This document shows, piece after piece, positions 1 to 9,115 of a stretch of DNA of 64,000 nucleotides. This DNA comes from Capnocytophaga sp. ARDL2 (GTDB lineage: Bacteria > Bacteroidota > Bacteroidia > Flavobacteriales > Flavobacteriaceae). Position numbers and translations under genes: made by a program. How positions within the stretch are numbered: position 1 is the first letter of the stretch; each line of letters starts with the position of its first letter. A model generated the notes under the pieces. It saw only the letters and a list, made by a program, of their open reading frames with translations, made no database searches and was not told where the DNA came from. The stretch spans positions 248,001 through 312,000 of the forward strand of contig NZ_CP168034.1 of the NCBI RefSeq assembly GCF_041530365.1, written 5' to 3'.

Positions 1-1
1 A

Positions 2-883
2 ATAGCAGGTTTACGAGCAGATTATTCCAACCAATTGGACTTTTTTGTAACGCCTCGTTTGCATGCAAGATACAATCCTTGGAAAGATGCTACTATCAAA
101 GCATCGGCAGGAAGAGGAAAGCGAATTGCTAATATCATAGCCGAAAACCAGCATTTATTGGCAAGTAGTCGTACGGTACACATTCATTCTTCTGAAAACA
201 AACCGTATGGATTAAACCCTGAAATTGCATGGAACTACGGAGCTAGTTTTTCTCAAAAATTTTACATCTCAGACAAAGAAGGACAGCTAGTAATAGACTA
301 CTATAAAACAAATTTTATAAACCAAGTTGTAGTAGATCTCGACCAATCGGCAAGAAACATTCACTTCTATAATTTAAACGGAAAATCGTATGCCAATTCA
401 TTGCAAATCGAGTGGAATCAAAACATCATTCCTCACCTAAATTTACGCACAGCATACAAACACTTTGAAGTAAAAACAAACTATAAAACAGGCTTGATGC
501 AAAAACCATTACAAGCACAACAGCGCTTTTTTGCCAATTTGGAATATCAAACCCATGAAACCGAAACAGGAGGAAGTTGGAAATTTGATATTACCTACAA
601 TCGCACAGGCAGACAGCGATTGCCATACACTGGTGATAATTCTGTAGCCAATCAATTGGGGGCGTATGCAGACGCGTTTACAACAATAAATGCACAAATA
701 ACGAAGATATTCAACAACCGATTTGAGGTGTATCTTGGAGTAGAAAACCTAACCGACACACACCAGCACCGTGTATTGCTAGGAGCAGACAATCCATTTG
801 GAAACGAATTTGATAGCTCCATTGTTTATAAACCAATCTTTGGTCGTATGTTTTACACAGGACTGAGATTTAGAGTGAAATAA
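2..883 (+). CDS. TonB-dependent receptor, C-terminal part (5' end outside window)
   Basis: The reading frame is open from base 2, before any start codon, so this is the 3' part of a longer gene that begins left of the window. The translation from base 2 contains AGLRADYSNQ followed by FFVTPRLHARYNP, the arrangement seen in the barrel of outer-membrane TonB-dependent receptors. The remaining ~290 residues are alternating aromatic/polar beta-strand sequence with late-barrel features (LGVENLTDTHQHRVLLG) and end in a C-terminal strand, YTGLRFRVK, typical of a Bam-inserted barrel. The family imports siderophores, haem, vitamin B12 or glycans using TonB energy. The plug and most of the barrel are not visible, so the substrate cannot be named. 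A bidirectional terminator follows directly. Confidence 0.85.
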   Translation: MAGLRADYSNQLDFFVTPRLHARYNPWKDATIKASAGRGKRIANIIAENQHLLASSRTVHIHSSENKPYGLNPEIAWNYGASFSQKFYISDKEGQLVIDYYKTNFINQVVVDLDQSARNIHFYNLNGKSYANSLQIEWNQNIIPHLNLRTAYKHFEVKTNYKTGLMQKPLQAQQRFFANLEYQTHETETGGSWKFDITYNRTGRQRLPYTGDNSVANQLGAYADAFTTINAQITKIFNNRFEVYLGVENLTDTHQHRVLLGADNPFGNEFDSSIVYKPIFGRMFYTGLRFRVK

Positions 884-886
884 GGA

Positions 887-906
887 AAGAGGCGAAAGCC
901 TCTTTT
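887..906. terminator. Bidirectional Rho-independent terminator
   Basis: A perfect 7-bp stem AAGAGGC / GCCTCTT closes a GAAA tetraloop and is followed by T residues. It sits between the convergent TonB receptor gene and the ogt-type gene and can serve both. Confidence 0.8.
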
Positions 907-907
907 G

Positions 908-1417
908 TTATTTTTCCCATTCTAACAATTTCTTTTTCACATCCGTTCCCCACAGAAAACCACCCAATTTTCCAGAAGATTGTATTACGCGATGACAGGG
1001 AATGATAATACTTACAGGATTGCTACCTATGGCAGTACCTACAGCTCTGAAAGCTTTGGAACCATTGATGCCAGCAGCGATTTTGCCGTAAGTCGAGACC
1101 TGCCCAAAAGGAATTTTCAATAGACTTTCCCATACTTTTAGTTGAAAATCTGTACCTTTTATGTGAAGTTGTATTGACTCAATCGCTTTTGATTTTATTT
1201 GAAAAATCTCCAATGCTTTTTGTTGAAATTCATCTGTTTTTAGGATAAAAGTTGCCTTTGAAAAAAGTTTTTTCAATTCATCAAACGCTTGATTATTTTC
1301 GTTTTCAATTCCCAAAAAACACACACCTTTATCGGTTGAAGCAATTAAAATTTGTCCGAACTCACTTTTGGTATAGTGGTAATAAATCGTTACAATTTTA
1401 TACTCATCAACGGTCAT
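908..1417 (-). CDS. ogt: Methylated-DNA--protein-cysteine methyltransferase
   Basis: This is the suicide DNA-repair protein that moves the alkyl group from O6-alkylguanine to its own cysteine. The active-site motif PCHRVI is present (Cys at about residue 141 with the start chosen here). It is preceded by the helix-turn-helix DNA-binding segment with the arginine finger (GSKAFRAVGTAIGSNP) and by the conserved WESLLKIPFGQVSTYGKIA segment. A short N-terminal ribonuclease-H-like domain precedes these. I chose the internal ATG at 1417, giving 169 residues, because the upstream extension to 1468 (17 residues) does not look conserved. The longer start cannot be excluded. The gene is monocistronic and converges with the TonB receptor gene. 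Confidence 0.88.
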   Translation of the reverse strand: MTVDEYKIVTIYYHYTKSEFGQILIASTDKGVCFLGIENENNQAFDELKKLFSKATFILKTDEFQQKALEIFQIKSKAIESIQLHIKGTDFQLKVWESLLKIPFGQVSTYGKIAAGINGSKAFRAVGTAIGSNPVSIIIPCHRVIQSSGKLGGFLWGTDVKKKLLEWEK

Positions 1418-1596
1418 AGGGATTATTTGTACAAATAAGTTGTGGATTATTAGATCTGTTGTTTTCATCCTTCAAAAAGAGATTTTGAATGTAAAGATAA
1501 AAAGTTTGTCTAAAATGAGTTTTATTGACCGCAAATATGCGACGAATAAAGGATTTAATCAACACATGTTGCAAAAATTTACTTCAAAGCCACATA

Positions 1597-1630
1597 CTAA
1601 AAAATTTAGGTTGCCTCACGGCAACCTAAA
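1597..1630 (-). terminator. Terminator of the protease operon
   Basis: An 11-bp perfect stem (TTTAGGTTGCC with GGCAACCTAAA, loop TCAC) lies just past the stop of the protease gene. On the minus strand it is followed by a T-rich tract, as expected for a strong intrinsic terminator. Confidence 0.85.
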
Positions 1631-1668
1631 TATACACCTAAATTACAAAAATTCTTTCCTGTTAAATA

Positions 1669-4515
1669 TTATTGTTTTATAATACTCATTTGGTCTACTA
1701 CCGAGCCATTGGCAATCAGTGAAACGGTATAGATACCTGCTGGATAAGAACTCATGTCTATCGTAATATTATTTTGATTGATATCTAAAATATAATTATT
1801 AGCTACATTACTTCCATATACTCCGGTAATTGATAAATATGCATTCGTTGCATTGTTTATCTTGTATGAAATATTAGCATGTGTAGCTAAAGGATTTGGA
1901 TAAACTGTAACGATATGGTCTGATTTCAAAGAAACCTCTACATCTTTGTAATCTTTGTATCCATCTATTGTTGCAATAATCTCTAATTTGTACGTTTTAG
2001 CTATATCTACAGAAGTTTCAAAGTTTGCTCCTTCGTGTACCAAGTTCCCCTCGCTATCGTACCAATTATAAATAGCAGTTTCGTTGATATCCTCAGCAGA
2101 TAAAACAACTGTTTCGTTTTTGTTTACTTCTTTATCATCTGCTTGTGCGTAAAACAAATCTCTCGGACTACGAGAAATATTGAATGTTTCTCCACCCACT
2201 ATTTTATCGTTTTCATCCGTTTGTTTTACTAGAAGTGTATAAGATTCTTGACTTACTGCTTGTGTAAGGAAGTGAATATTTACTGCTATAGCCCCCACTT
2301 TATTTGGAGCAAATTGAAGATTTTTGAGCTTTGCATTTTCAGACATTAGCACTATGGTTTTAGGTTTTCTACCTAAGCGAACGTCTTCACTTTGGAACCC
2401 ACCATTTTTCCATGCATTAAAAACAACATCACTCAATTCTATGTGTACTTCTGCTTCGTCTGATAGGTATTTGTCGTTTGTTTTTATGCTTTTGAATACA
2501 AGATTGAATGTTCTTGAAATATTGAAGTGATTACCTACAGCAATCGCACCACCATAAAGGAAATTTGAAAACTGGCTAACAGTTACATTTTTCTGAGCAA
2601 TGTTGTTATTATTTCTCACATTAGTAGCCAAATCTGTAGTTTCTGTAGTGTACATAGGATCGTTATCAGCTTCTATACGAGCCAATAAGCAGAAATGCCA
2701 ACGATCGTTTTGATTATTCGTCTCTGGAATATAAACATAAGGATTTGGCACTACCCATGGAACGGTAAGGATTGTTTCTTCGTTTGGTTGTAAAATAGGG
2801 ATGTAAATAGAATCTAACGGACTACCCATTAGTGCATTTAGGTTGGTATTTCCTTCTTGATAGATACCACCATGCCAAGGGTTAGGGTAAGACAGTGCCG
2901 TTGACGCCTTTGCCCAATAGATTTTTAGTTTTTCATATCCGGTAGAAGCAACACCTCCATTGTTTTTTACACGAACTTTGATAAAGTTTGGAAGATTGTT
3001 TGATTTGTAGATGGGATTCTGATGTTCATTGCTACTATCATTGTAGTTTCTTATCCAAATGTCAGGGCTTTCCCAAAAGTATTGCACATCATTGGGTTCA
3101 GCACCTGTATCGGTTGAGTTGTCTTTGATTACAAGGTCAGATGGACAATTTAATGATTCTCCATTAGTATATAGGAGATTGGTATTATTCGGATCTAACC
3201 AATCCTTCAGTCTTCTTGAGGATGAATTTCCTGAACTCCATGAAACACTAAATTTTCCATAATCACCATTATCCTGAGAAGGATTTACACAATTAATATG
3301 ATTACCACCGTATAGCTGTCCTATAATTCTTTTATTGTTATTTAAAAGAGGAGAGCCTGATGAGCCACCTTCTGTAACACTATGCCCATTCTGTGTTTGA
3401 GACCAGTATATTCTATGGAAATTGTTATTGTTAACACTTTGAGGTATAATGTTATATGTAGAAATTTTTTTGACATCTCCTGCGGGGTGATGGATACCAA
3501 CCCCTCCAACAGTAGGGTTTTGTCTATCCCAACCTAAATAATAAATCTTACAAGTTTTATCAGCAGGATCTTCGTCTAATTCCAGCAAAGCAAAATCGGT
3601 TAAATTATTGTTAGCTAAAACTTTGGCACCTGATGTATGTATATAGTTTGATATAGAATTAGTGTTTTGGCATGTAGGAGACTCATAATTCCACCAAAAA
3701 GTCCAATAATCTAGAATATTATTACTTTGAGCATCATATTTAACATTATTAGCCCATCCTCCTAAACAATGATCTGCTGTTAAAAATAACTTTCTATTGT
3801 TTCCTAAACTTTTTATTAAAGCACCTGTACAGTATCTATGCCCATTTACAATAATCATTGCAATTGCATTTTTTTCTTGTTGCCAATTATTTCCTTCTGG
3901 ACAGTTGATATTAACTTGACAGTCTCCCGATGAATTGAAATGTTCGCTATAAAGTTGCTCTATATATCGGTAACCTTGTACAATATATTTTATTGATAAA
4001 TTTGGAGTTAATGTTCCTTTAGGTTTATAATACTCAAGATAAATAGATTTACCATAAATAATATCAGACGCATTTCCTCTACGAGAAAATTGTAGCCCTT
4101 TATTATTCGAAAAATTCATTAAACTAACTTTAGATCTATCTTCATTGTATATATATAGTTCTCCCCCATCAGGAATCCAAAAATTATCAAATAGGAGATT
4201 TATAGACAAAATATTCTCACCTGTTATTTTTAAAATCCATATTTTATCACCATTATTTAAATCAATCCATTTACCATTATTTTCTATGGATAAATTAACT
4301 TCTTGTTTGTATCCAAATCTCGGGGGGAAATTATGAACTTTATCTAATTCATCTTCTTCATTAATTTTTACCATATCTAAAGCAGATAATTTATAAGTAG
4401 GTACCCCCTTTTGAATATCAAACAATTGAAATTTATTTGACGGAATATTATTAATTTGTTGTGCATATGTGGCTAAACAAACAAGACTAAAGATTAAAGA
4501 TAACACCTTTTTCAT
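1669..4515 (-). CDS. Secreted trypsin-like (lysyl endopeptidase-type) serine protease with T9SS type A sorting domain
   Basis: A 948-residue secreted protease. Residues 1-19 are a signal peptide (MKKVLSLIFSLVCLATYAQ). The chymotrypsin-fold domain spans roughly 205-405 with a recognisable catalytic triad: His249 in TADHC, Asp307 in LTDFALLEL and Ser386 in EGGSSGSPL. This GSSGSP context resembles Achromobacter/Lysobacter lysyl endopeptidase. A CARDB-like region, a PKD-like module (about 800-870) and a C-terminal T9SS type A domain follow (VYPNPLATHANISYKI to the end), so export to the surface or medium through the type IX system is expected. Its start overlaps the stop of the upstream lipoprotein gene by four bases (4512-4515), which shows co-transcription and translational coupling. 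Cleavage after lysine is an inference from family resemblance. Confidence 0.88.
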   Translation of the reverse strand: MKKVLSLIFSLVCLATYAQQINNIPSNKFQLFDIQKGVPTYKLSALDMVKINEEDELDKVHNFPPRFGYKQEVNLSIENNGKWIDLNNGDKIWILKITGENILSINLLFDNFWIPDGGELYIYNEDRSKVSLMNFSNNKGLQFSRRGNASDIIYGKSIYLEYYKPKGTLTPNLSIKYIVQGYRYIEQLYSEHFNSSGDCQVNINCPEGNNWQQEKNAIAMIIVNGHRYCTGALIKSLGNNRKLFLTADHCLGGWANNVKYDAQSNNILDYWTFWWNYESPTCQNTNSISNYIHTSGAKVLANNNLTDFALLELDEDPADKTCKIYYLGWDRQNPTVGGVGIHHPAGDVKKISTYNIIPQSVNNNNFHRIYWSQTQNGHSVTEGGSSGSPLLNNNKRIIGQLYGGNHINCVNPSQDNGDYGKFSVSWSSGNSSSRRLKDWLDPNNTNLLYTNGESLNCPSDLVIKDNSTDTGAEPNDVQYFWESPDIWIRNYNDSSNEHQNPIYKSNNLPNFIKVRVKNNGGVASTGYEKLKIYWAKASTALSYPNPWHGGIYQEGNTNLNALMGSPLDSIYIPILQPNEETILTVPWVVPNPYVYIPETNNQNDRWHFCLLARIEADNDPMYTTETTDLATNVRNNNNIAQKNVTVSQFSNFLYGGAIAVGNHFNISRTFNLVFKSIKTNDKYLSDEAEVHIELSDVVFNAWKNGGFQSEDVRLGRKPKTIVLMSENAKLKNLQFAPNKVGAIAVNIHFLTQAVSQESYTLLVKQTDENDKIVGGETFNISRSPRDLFYAQADDKEVNKNETVVLSAEDINETAIYNWYDSEGNLVHEGANFETSVDIAKTYKLEIIATIDGYKDYKDVEVSLKSDHIVTVYPNPLATHANISYKINNATNAYLSITGVYGSNVANNYILDINQNNITIDMSSYPAGIYTVSLIANGSVVDQMSIIKQ

Positions 4516-4949
4516 AGTTGTATCACATTAAATACTAAACAATGGTCTGAAGTAAACAATTTTAATTGGTTATTTGAAATTTCATAGGAAGATGTGTTTT
4601 CTATTGAATTTTGAAAAAAATAAGAGTCACTTTCTGAAGGATCTAAAACCTCAGAAATTCTATTAATTTCAAAATTTATAGAATTATTATTTTTAGAGTA
4701 AACACCTTCAAATGTATTTGCCATTGTTTTACCTTTAAAAGAAGAAGGCGAAATAAAATGAATTTGATAGAGATCACTTTCTTCTTCTTCACCGCTTGAG
4801 TTTTTAGGAAATCTACTCTGATTGTTCTCTAAATTTACAATAGTGTTTAATCTCCAATTTCCATTTAAAACTTCATTTTCAAGGACTTCTTCACTACCAC
4901 ACGCTATCATTCCGATAGTTGCGATAAAAAACAGTAAGATTTTTTTCAT
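4512..4949 (-). CDS. Lipoprotein, lipocalin-like (cassette a)
   Basis: A 145-residue predicted lipoprotein. The signal peptide MKKILLFFIATIGMIACGS has a lipobox ending in IAC. The mature part begins with an acidic tether and then LNGNWRLNTIV, a start often seen in lipocalin-like lipoproteins of Bacteroidota; the rest is beta-rich. No catalytic motif is visible. It overlaps the start of the T9SS protease gene by four bases, so the two are an operon. The protein could act in protease tethering, folding or self-protection, but that is only inference from position. The signal peptide and the 5' region are the same as in cassette b. Confidence 0.7.
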   Translation of the reverse strand: MKKILLFFIATIGMIACGSEEVLENEVLNGNWRLNTIVNLENNQSRFPKNSSGEEEESDLYQIHFISPSSFKGKTMANTFEGVYSKNNNSINFEINRISEVLDPSESDSYFFQNSIENTSSYEISNNQLKLFTSDHCLVFNVIQL

Positions 4950-5135
4950 CTGTTTAGTAATTTTAAGTTAAACAATTTAGTAAACAAACATGAGTAAAAT
5001 ATTGTAATTTGGTGTGTTTGAAGTTAGTTACATTCCTTTCTCATAAGCATTTTTTTTTAATATGTTAGGTAAAATTATAAAAAAGTATATTATAAACAAA
5101 ATATTTTATTAAAATTTCTACTTAAAAAACTGTCT
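4892..5135. repeat. 244-bp direct repeat, copy 1 (signal-peptide plus upstream block)
   Basis: This segment covers the first ~19 codons of lipoprotein a and ~186 bp upstream. It is identical to 5457-5700 apart from one base that I can see (aacaatttag against aactatttag). The shared block stops abruptly where the unrelated lipoprotein bodies begin. Confidence 0.92.
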
Positions 5136-5169
5136 GTGTATTGATTTTCATATCTCAAATTTTTAAAGT

Positions 5170-5514
5170 TCAATGTATTTCGTCAATTGTAATAAATCTG
5201 TAACTAATATCCCTAGTAGGACAAGCAGGTACTCTGATTTTTTCAAAATGATAAGAGATTTGTATAGTATTATTTAAAATTTGATACTCTTCTGGTAAAT
5301 TTGTCACAGCAAAACTTTTTAATGTATGGTCTTCGGTTTCAGCATCTATTAATTCAATCACAGGAAAATCTGAACAATAATGTAAAGCAATTATTTTTAC
5401 ATTTGCAGTAAATGTCTCAAACGCTACAGTCTGTTCTTCAACAGAAGAGTTGTTATCACTACCACACGCTATCATTCCGATAGTTGCGATAAAAAACAGT
5501 AAGATTTTTTTCAT
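5170..5514 (-). CDS. Small lipoprotein (cassette b)
   Basis: A 114-residue predicted lipoprotein with exactly the same signal peptide as cassette a (MKKILLFFIATIGMIACGS) but a different mature part. The mature region is beta-rich and holds two cysteines beyond the lipobox (HYCSDF and PACPTRD) that could form a disulfide. I do not recognise a family. Its upstream region is the second copy of the 244-bp repeat, so its expression signals should match those of cassette a. It lies 220 bp upstream of cassette a in the same orientation, with no clear terminator between them. Confidence 0.65.
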   Translation of the reverse strand: MKKILLFFIATIGMIACGSDNNSSVEEQTVAFETFTANVKIIALHYCSDFPVIELIDAETEDHTLKSFAVTNLPEEYQILNNTIQISYHFEKIRVPACPTRDISYRFITIDEIH

Positions 5515-5700
5515 CTGTTTAGTAATTTTAAGTTAAACTATTTAGTAAACAAACATGAGTAAAATATTGTAATTTGGTGTGTTTGAAGTTAGTTACATTC
5601 CTTTCTCATAAGCATTTTTTTTTAATATGTTAGGTAAAATTATAAAAAAGTATATTATAAACAAAATATTTTATTAAAATTTCTACTTAAAAAACTGTCT
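5457..5700. repeat. 244-bp direct repeat, copy 2
   Basis: Second copy of the block at 4892-5135, offset 565 bp, with one visible mismatch. It covers the signal peptide and upstream region of lipoprotein b and abuts the 3' end of the broken lipoprotein c. Confidence 0.92.
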
Positions 5701-5708
5701 TGTATTTC

Positions 5709-6155
5709 TTATTTCACATACTTACATACAATGGCTTTGTTGGTTTTAGGATTTTTTATTACTGTATAAGGTCTTACATTTATATTTAAACCTCCTCCTT
5801 CATTCTGTTGTTCTGACTTTACTTTTATTTCAATTCTATTGCTAAATTCTACAACAGAAACAGTTTTTAATTTATATGTCGTATGAGGTTTTTCCGTGTC
5901 AATAACATAAATAAGGTCTTCGGTTTCAAAATCAACAGGAGTTATAGTGATTCCTGACCGTGTGTTTTCGAAATTAGCCATTTGTTCTAAATCCTCCTGG
6001 GATTTAATGTGAAACGATTGTAACTTTTCCGAAGGTCCATATACATTATAGTAATCCTCATAAGAAGAAAACTCTATATTTTACTCGTTGTCATCATCAC
6101 TACGACACGCTATCATCCCGATAACTGCGATAAAAAACAGTAAGATTTTTTTCAT
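5709..6155 (-). pseudogene. Lipoprotein gene (cassette c) with in-frame nonsense codon
   Basis: The ATG at 6155 opens MKKILLFFIAVIGMIACRS followed by DDDNE and a TAA at 6081-6083. Reading on in the same frame gives an uninterrupted continuation of ~122 residues to the stop at 5709, so the separate 90-codon ORF starting at 5981 is only its distal part. One base change in the TAA would restore a ~147-residue lipoprotein of the same family of cassettes. The residue after the lipobox Cys is Arg instead of Gly. The body (FETEDLIYVIDTEKPHTTYK and onward) is beta-rich and unrecognised. It lies just upstream of cassette b. I read it as a recently inactivated copy; a sequencing error is the alternative. 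Confidence 0.75.
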
Positions 6156-6168
6156 CTGTTTAGTAATT
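6098..6168. repeat. Third, shorter copy of the signal-peptide block
   Basis: The sequence encoding the signal peptide of lipoprotein c and about 13 bases upstream (catctgtttagtaatt) match the two 244-bp repeats with a few changes. The homology ends soon after, so the long upstream part is absent here. Confidence 0.75.
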
Positions 6169-6208
6169 ATTAGTATTGTTGTAAAATCACAACAAATATG
6201 TTTAACTC

Positions 6209-8176
6209 TCACTCCACTTCCCAGTACCCTATTTCGCCCAAATCAATGTATTCCATTTGATGTTTGTCTAAAAATGTTTTCCACTGCTCTACTTTCCAAG
6301 TTGGATTATTACTCGAAATAATGATTTTCTTGGGTTGAAGGTTGTTTTTTAGCAACTCTTCCAAATGAATTTTTGGTTGTTGATGCAATAGGATATAATC
6401 TACTTTTGTGTTTTTTGGAATCACTGAAAGACTGTCAATAATGAGATATTTATCCTGATAATCAACATAGTTTTTTATTGGAAAGTAGTCAACAGTTTTA
6501 TTTTTCCAATAAGGATAATGAGGAATATTTTTTCCTGTATAAAACGAAACAATCGATTTTTGGGTTGAATATACGATTTCCAACTGTTGTGCTCTATTTA
6601 AGATATAAGTAGTACTGCGTTCGTTTAACCTGTAATAAACCGAAAGAAACCCAAATAAAACGATCAACAAAAGCGAACTATAAAAATATATTTCCTCCCT
6701 ATATTTCACATACGAAATCACTAAAAACAATCCGATGAATAATGCAATCAATTCCCATATTTCAATATAAATATCTTTGGACAATCCCCATTCATCTTTT
6801 GTCAAAAATTGCAAAAATTGATGATTGACATCAATCAAAATTCGTGTAATTTTTCCCATATATTCTGGTATAATTCCTCCGAAAAAATTGAATGGTATCT
6901 GTACAATAGAAACTATCAAAACCAACATAGATATCGGCACTATCACAATATTCCCTATGAGAAACAACCATGAAAATTGATGAAAATAATACATGCTCAA
7001 CGGTGCTACTCCCAATTGTACAACCAACGAAATTCCAATCAATCCATAAAAATAATTCAGCACTACATTTTTACTATAAAAATATTGTTTAACCATAGGA
7101 TAGACATACAAAATAGACAGCAGAGCGAGATAACTCAACTGAAAGCCTATATTGTACAAATAATCGGTAGAAAACCACAAAATCAAAAAAGCAGATGTAA
7201 AAAGCACATTCATACTTTGGGCTTGTCGCTGCCACAACATCGCCCACAAATAGAGCAAACACATCAACACCGCTCGAACGACCGAACCACTCAGCCCCGA
7301 AAGAAAGGCAAATAGCAACAACAAAACGGAACTAATAACAAACAAAATTTTGCGATTACGTGTAACCCAACCGACCGTACGATAAATCAATCCAAAAACG
7401 ACCAAAACATGCAAACCAGAAACCGCCAAAACGTGCATTACTCCTGCGTTTTTGTATTGATCGGCAAGTAAGGTAGAAAGGTGTTTCCGCTGACCAAACA
7501 GCAAACTCTGAATCAATCGTTTTTGTTCGTCGTGTTGTAAAAACGGACTAAAACTTTCTACAATTTGGTTTCGCAAACAAGAGACGGTACTATGCCATGA
7601 TTTTTGGACACCGATTTTGGTTGGAGCTTTGGAAAGATACGCTTGGGCAAATACATCTTGCTTATGCAAATAAAATGCATAATCAAAACCATAGGGTTCT
7701 CGTGCTTTGGGAAGTGTATTCCAACGAAAAAAACTCATACACACATCGCCATCTTCTAAAGTCGGTTCGTCTTTAGGGATATTCAATAAAAAACCGTGAG
7801 ATAGTTGATGCTGTTCTTTCAATAAATGTGCGTAATATCTATGATACCGAGCGGTTGGTTTAATAACTTCTGTGATTACAAATTGAGACTGAACAGGGTA
7901 TTCTTTATGTGAGATTACTTGAGGTTTTTCGTTTTCACGATGAACCAATCCCAATCCGAAAAAAGTCACTAAAACACTAACAAGGGTAAAAAAAGCCTTG
8001 AGTGAATACAATTTGTAAGATGACGAGCGAGTGTAAATCCAAAGAGAAAACAAGATGAGAGGTGCTAATAAAGAACCGTAAAAAGGAAAGGGAATTGAAA
8101 TAAATTCCGAACACACCACTCCTGCAATATAGGCAAGAGTCAATAAATAGATTGGATGTTTGACAATCTTTCTCAT
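6209..8176 (-). CDS. comEC: ComEC/Rec2-family DNA uptake channel protein
   Basis: A 655-residue polytopic inner-membrane protein. N-terminal membrane segments and a DUF4131-like periplasmic region (about 1-200) are followed by the Competence domain with the hallmark HVLAVSGLHV at residues 248-257 and several hydrophobic helices (about 250-500). The C-terminal ~150 residues correspond to a reduced metallo-beta-lactamase-like region that lacks the HxHxDH metal motif of full-length ComEC, as is common for Bacteroidota members. ComEC carries single-stranded DNA across the inner membrane in natural transformation. dprA occurs elsewhere in this window (36298-37413), so two competence components are present. 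The gene follows the sdhB terminator. Confidence 0.9.
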   Translation of the reverse strand: MRKIVKHPIYLLTLAYIAGVVCSEFISIPFPFYGSLLAPLILFSLWIYTRSSSYKLYSLKAFFTLVSVLVTFFGLGLVHRENEKPQVISHKEYPVQSQFVITEVIKPTARYHRYYAHLLKEQHQLSHGFLLNIPKDEPTLEDGDVCMSFFRWNTLPKAREPYGFDYAFYLHKQDVFAQAYLSKAPTKIGVQKSWHSTVSCLRNQIVESFSPFLQHDEQKRLIQSLLFGQRKHLSTLLADQYKNAGVMHVLAVSGLHVLVVFGLIYRTVGWVTRNRKILFVISSVLLLLFAFLSGLSGSVVRAVLMCLLYLWAMLWQRQAQSMNVLFTSAFLILWFSTDYLYNIGFQLSYLALLSILYVYPMVKQYFYSKNVVLNYFYGLIGISLVVQLGVAPLSMYYFHQFSWLFLIGNIVIVPISMLVLIVSIVQIPFNFFGGIIPEYMGKITRILIDVNHQFLQFLTKDEWGLSKDIYIEIWELIALFIGLFLVISYVKYREEIYFYSSLLLIVLFGFLSVYYRLNERSTTYILNRAQQLEIVYSTQKSIVSFYTGKNIPHYPYWKNKTVDYFPIKNYVDYQDKYLIIDSLSVIPKNTKVDYILLHQQPKIHLEELLKNNLQPKKIIISSNNPTWKVEQWKTFLDKHQMEYIDLGEIGYWEVE

Positions 8177-8208
8177 AAGCCTAAATTTTGCTTATGACTA
8201 AGGTATAA

Positions 8209-8244
8209 AAAAATCCCATTACTTTGGTTTGTAATGGGATTTTT
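8209..8244 (-). terminator. Terminator of the sdhCAB operon
   Basis: A 14-bp stem (AAAAATCCCATTAC with GTAATGGGATTTTT) with an 8-base loop lies 12 bp past the sdhB stop. On the minus strand it is followed by a T-run. It separates sdhB from comEC. Confidence 0.85.
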
Positions 8245-8255
8245 ATTTGAAAAAA

Positions 8256-9002
8256 TTATTTTACCAAACTTGCTTTTAAGTATTCTCTGTTCATACGAGC
8301 GATGTTTTCCAAAGAAATTCCTTTCGGACATTCTACTTCACATGCTCCGGTATTTGTACAGTTACCAAAACCTTCGTTGTCCATAGCTTCTACCATATTC
8401 AATACACGCTCTACCGCTTCTACTTGACCTTGTGGCAACAAAGCAAATTGGGAAACTTTTGCAGATACGAACAACATAGCTGATGAGTTTTTACAAGTAG
8501 CTACACACGCACCACATCCGATACAAGTAGCTGCATCAAACGCCTTGTCTGCGTTTTCTTTACGGATAGGCAAGTTGTTTGCGTCTTGTGTATTTCCAGA
8601 AGTGTTTACCGAGATAAATCCTCCTGCGTGTTGGATACGGTCGAAAGACGAACGATCTACTACCAAGTCTTTGATTACAGGGAAAGCCTTTGCACGAAAT
8701 GGCTCGATATAAATCGTGTCTCCGTCTTTAAACTTACGCATGTGCAACTGACAAGTAGTGATCCCTCTGTCTGGTCCGTGAGCTTCGCCGTTGATAAACA
8801 ACGAACACATACCACAGATACCTTCACGACAGTCGTGGTCAAATGCAACTGGGTCGTCTCCTTTTTCGATTAATTCATTGTTTAATACATCGAGCATTTC
8901 CAAGAACGACATATCTGGTTCGATTCCGCTGATTTTGTAATCAACCATCTGACCTTTATCTTTTGCGTTTTTTTGACGCCAAATTTTTAATGTAAGATTC
9001 AT
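8256..9002 (-). CDS. sdhB: Succinate dehydrogenase iron-sulfur subunit
   Basis: The 248-residue electron-transfer subunit of complex II. The plant-type [2Fe-2S] ligands are Cys58, Cys63 and Cys66 (CREGICGMC) with Cys84. The ferredoxin-type domain has [11 protein letters not shown] (Cys160, 163, 166, 170) and a second cluster motif [11 protein letters not shown] (Cys215, 221, 225), so the [4Fe-4S] and [3Fe-4S] centres are both supported. It passes electrons from the SdhA flavin to the quinone site in SdhC. It is the last gene of the sdhC-sdhA-sdhB operon and is separated from sdhA by ~194 bp that holds a dispersed repeat. Confidence 0.97.
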   Translation of the reverse strand: MNLTLKIWRQKNAKDKGQMVDYKISGIEPDMSFLEMLDVLNNELIEKGDDPVAFDHDCREGICGMCSLFINGEAHGPDRGITTCQLHMRKFKDGDTIYIEPFRAKAFPVIKDLVVDRSSFDRIQHAGGFISVNTSGNTQDANNLPIRKENADKAFDAATCIGCGACVATCKNSSAMLFVSAKVSQFALLPQGQVEAVERVLNMVEAMDNEGFGNCTNTGACEVECPKGISLENIARMNREYLKASLVK

Positions 9003-9115
9003 GTTTTTTCTAGTTTTAGCTAAAAGTCATTGATTTTTTATCCTTCTAATGACTTTATAAAAGCGTTCAACAATTTACCAATTATCATTCCTATATTTCA
9101 TTCAAAACAAGTGAG

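Noticed and set aside
1440..1682. Plus-strand ORF of 80 codons
   Set aside because: It covers the ogt upstream region and the protease terminator hairpin; there is no coding signature.
5709..5981. Independent 90-residue gene
   Set aside because: It is in frame with the lipoprotein signal peptide upstream and is best read as the distal part of a gene with a nonsense codon.
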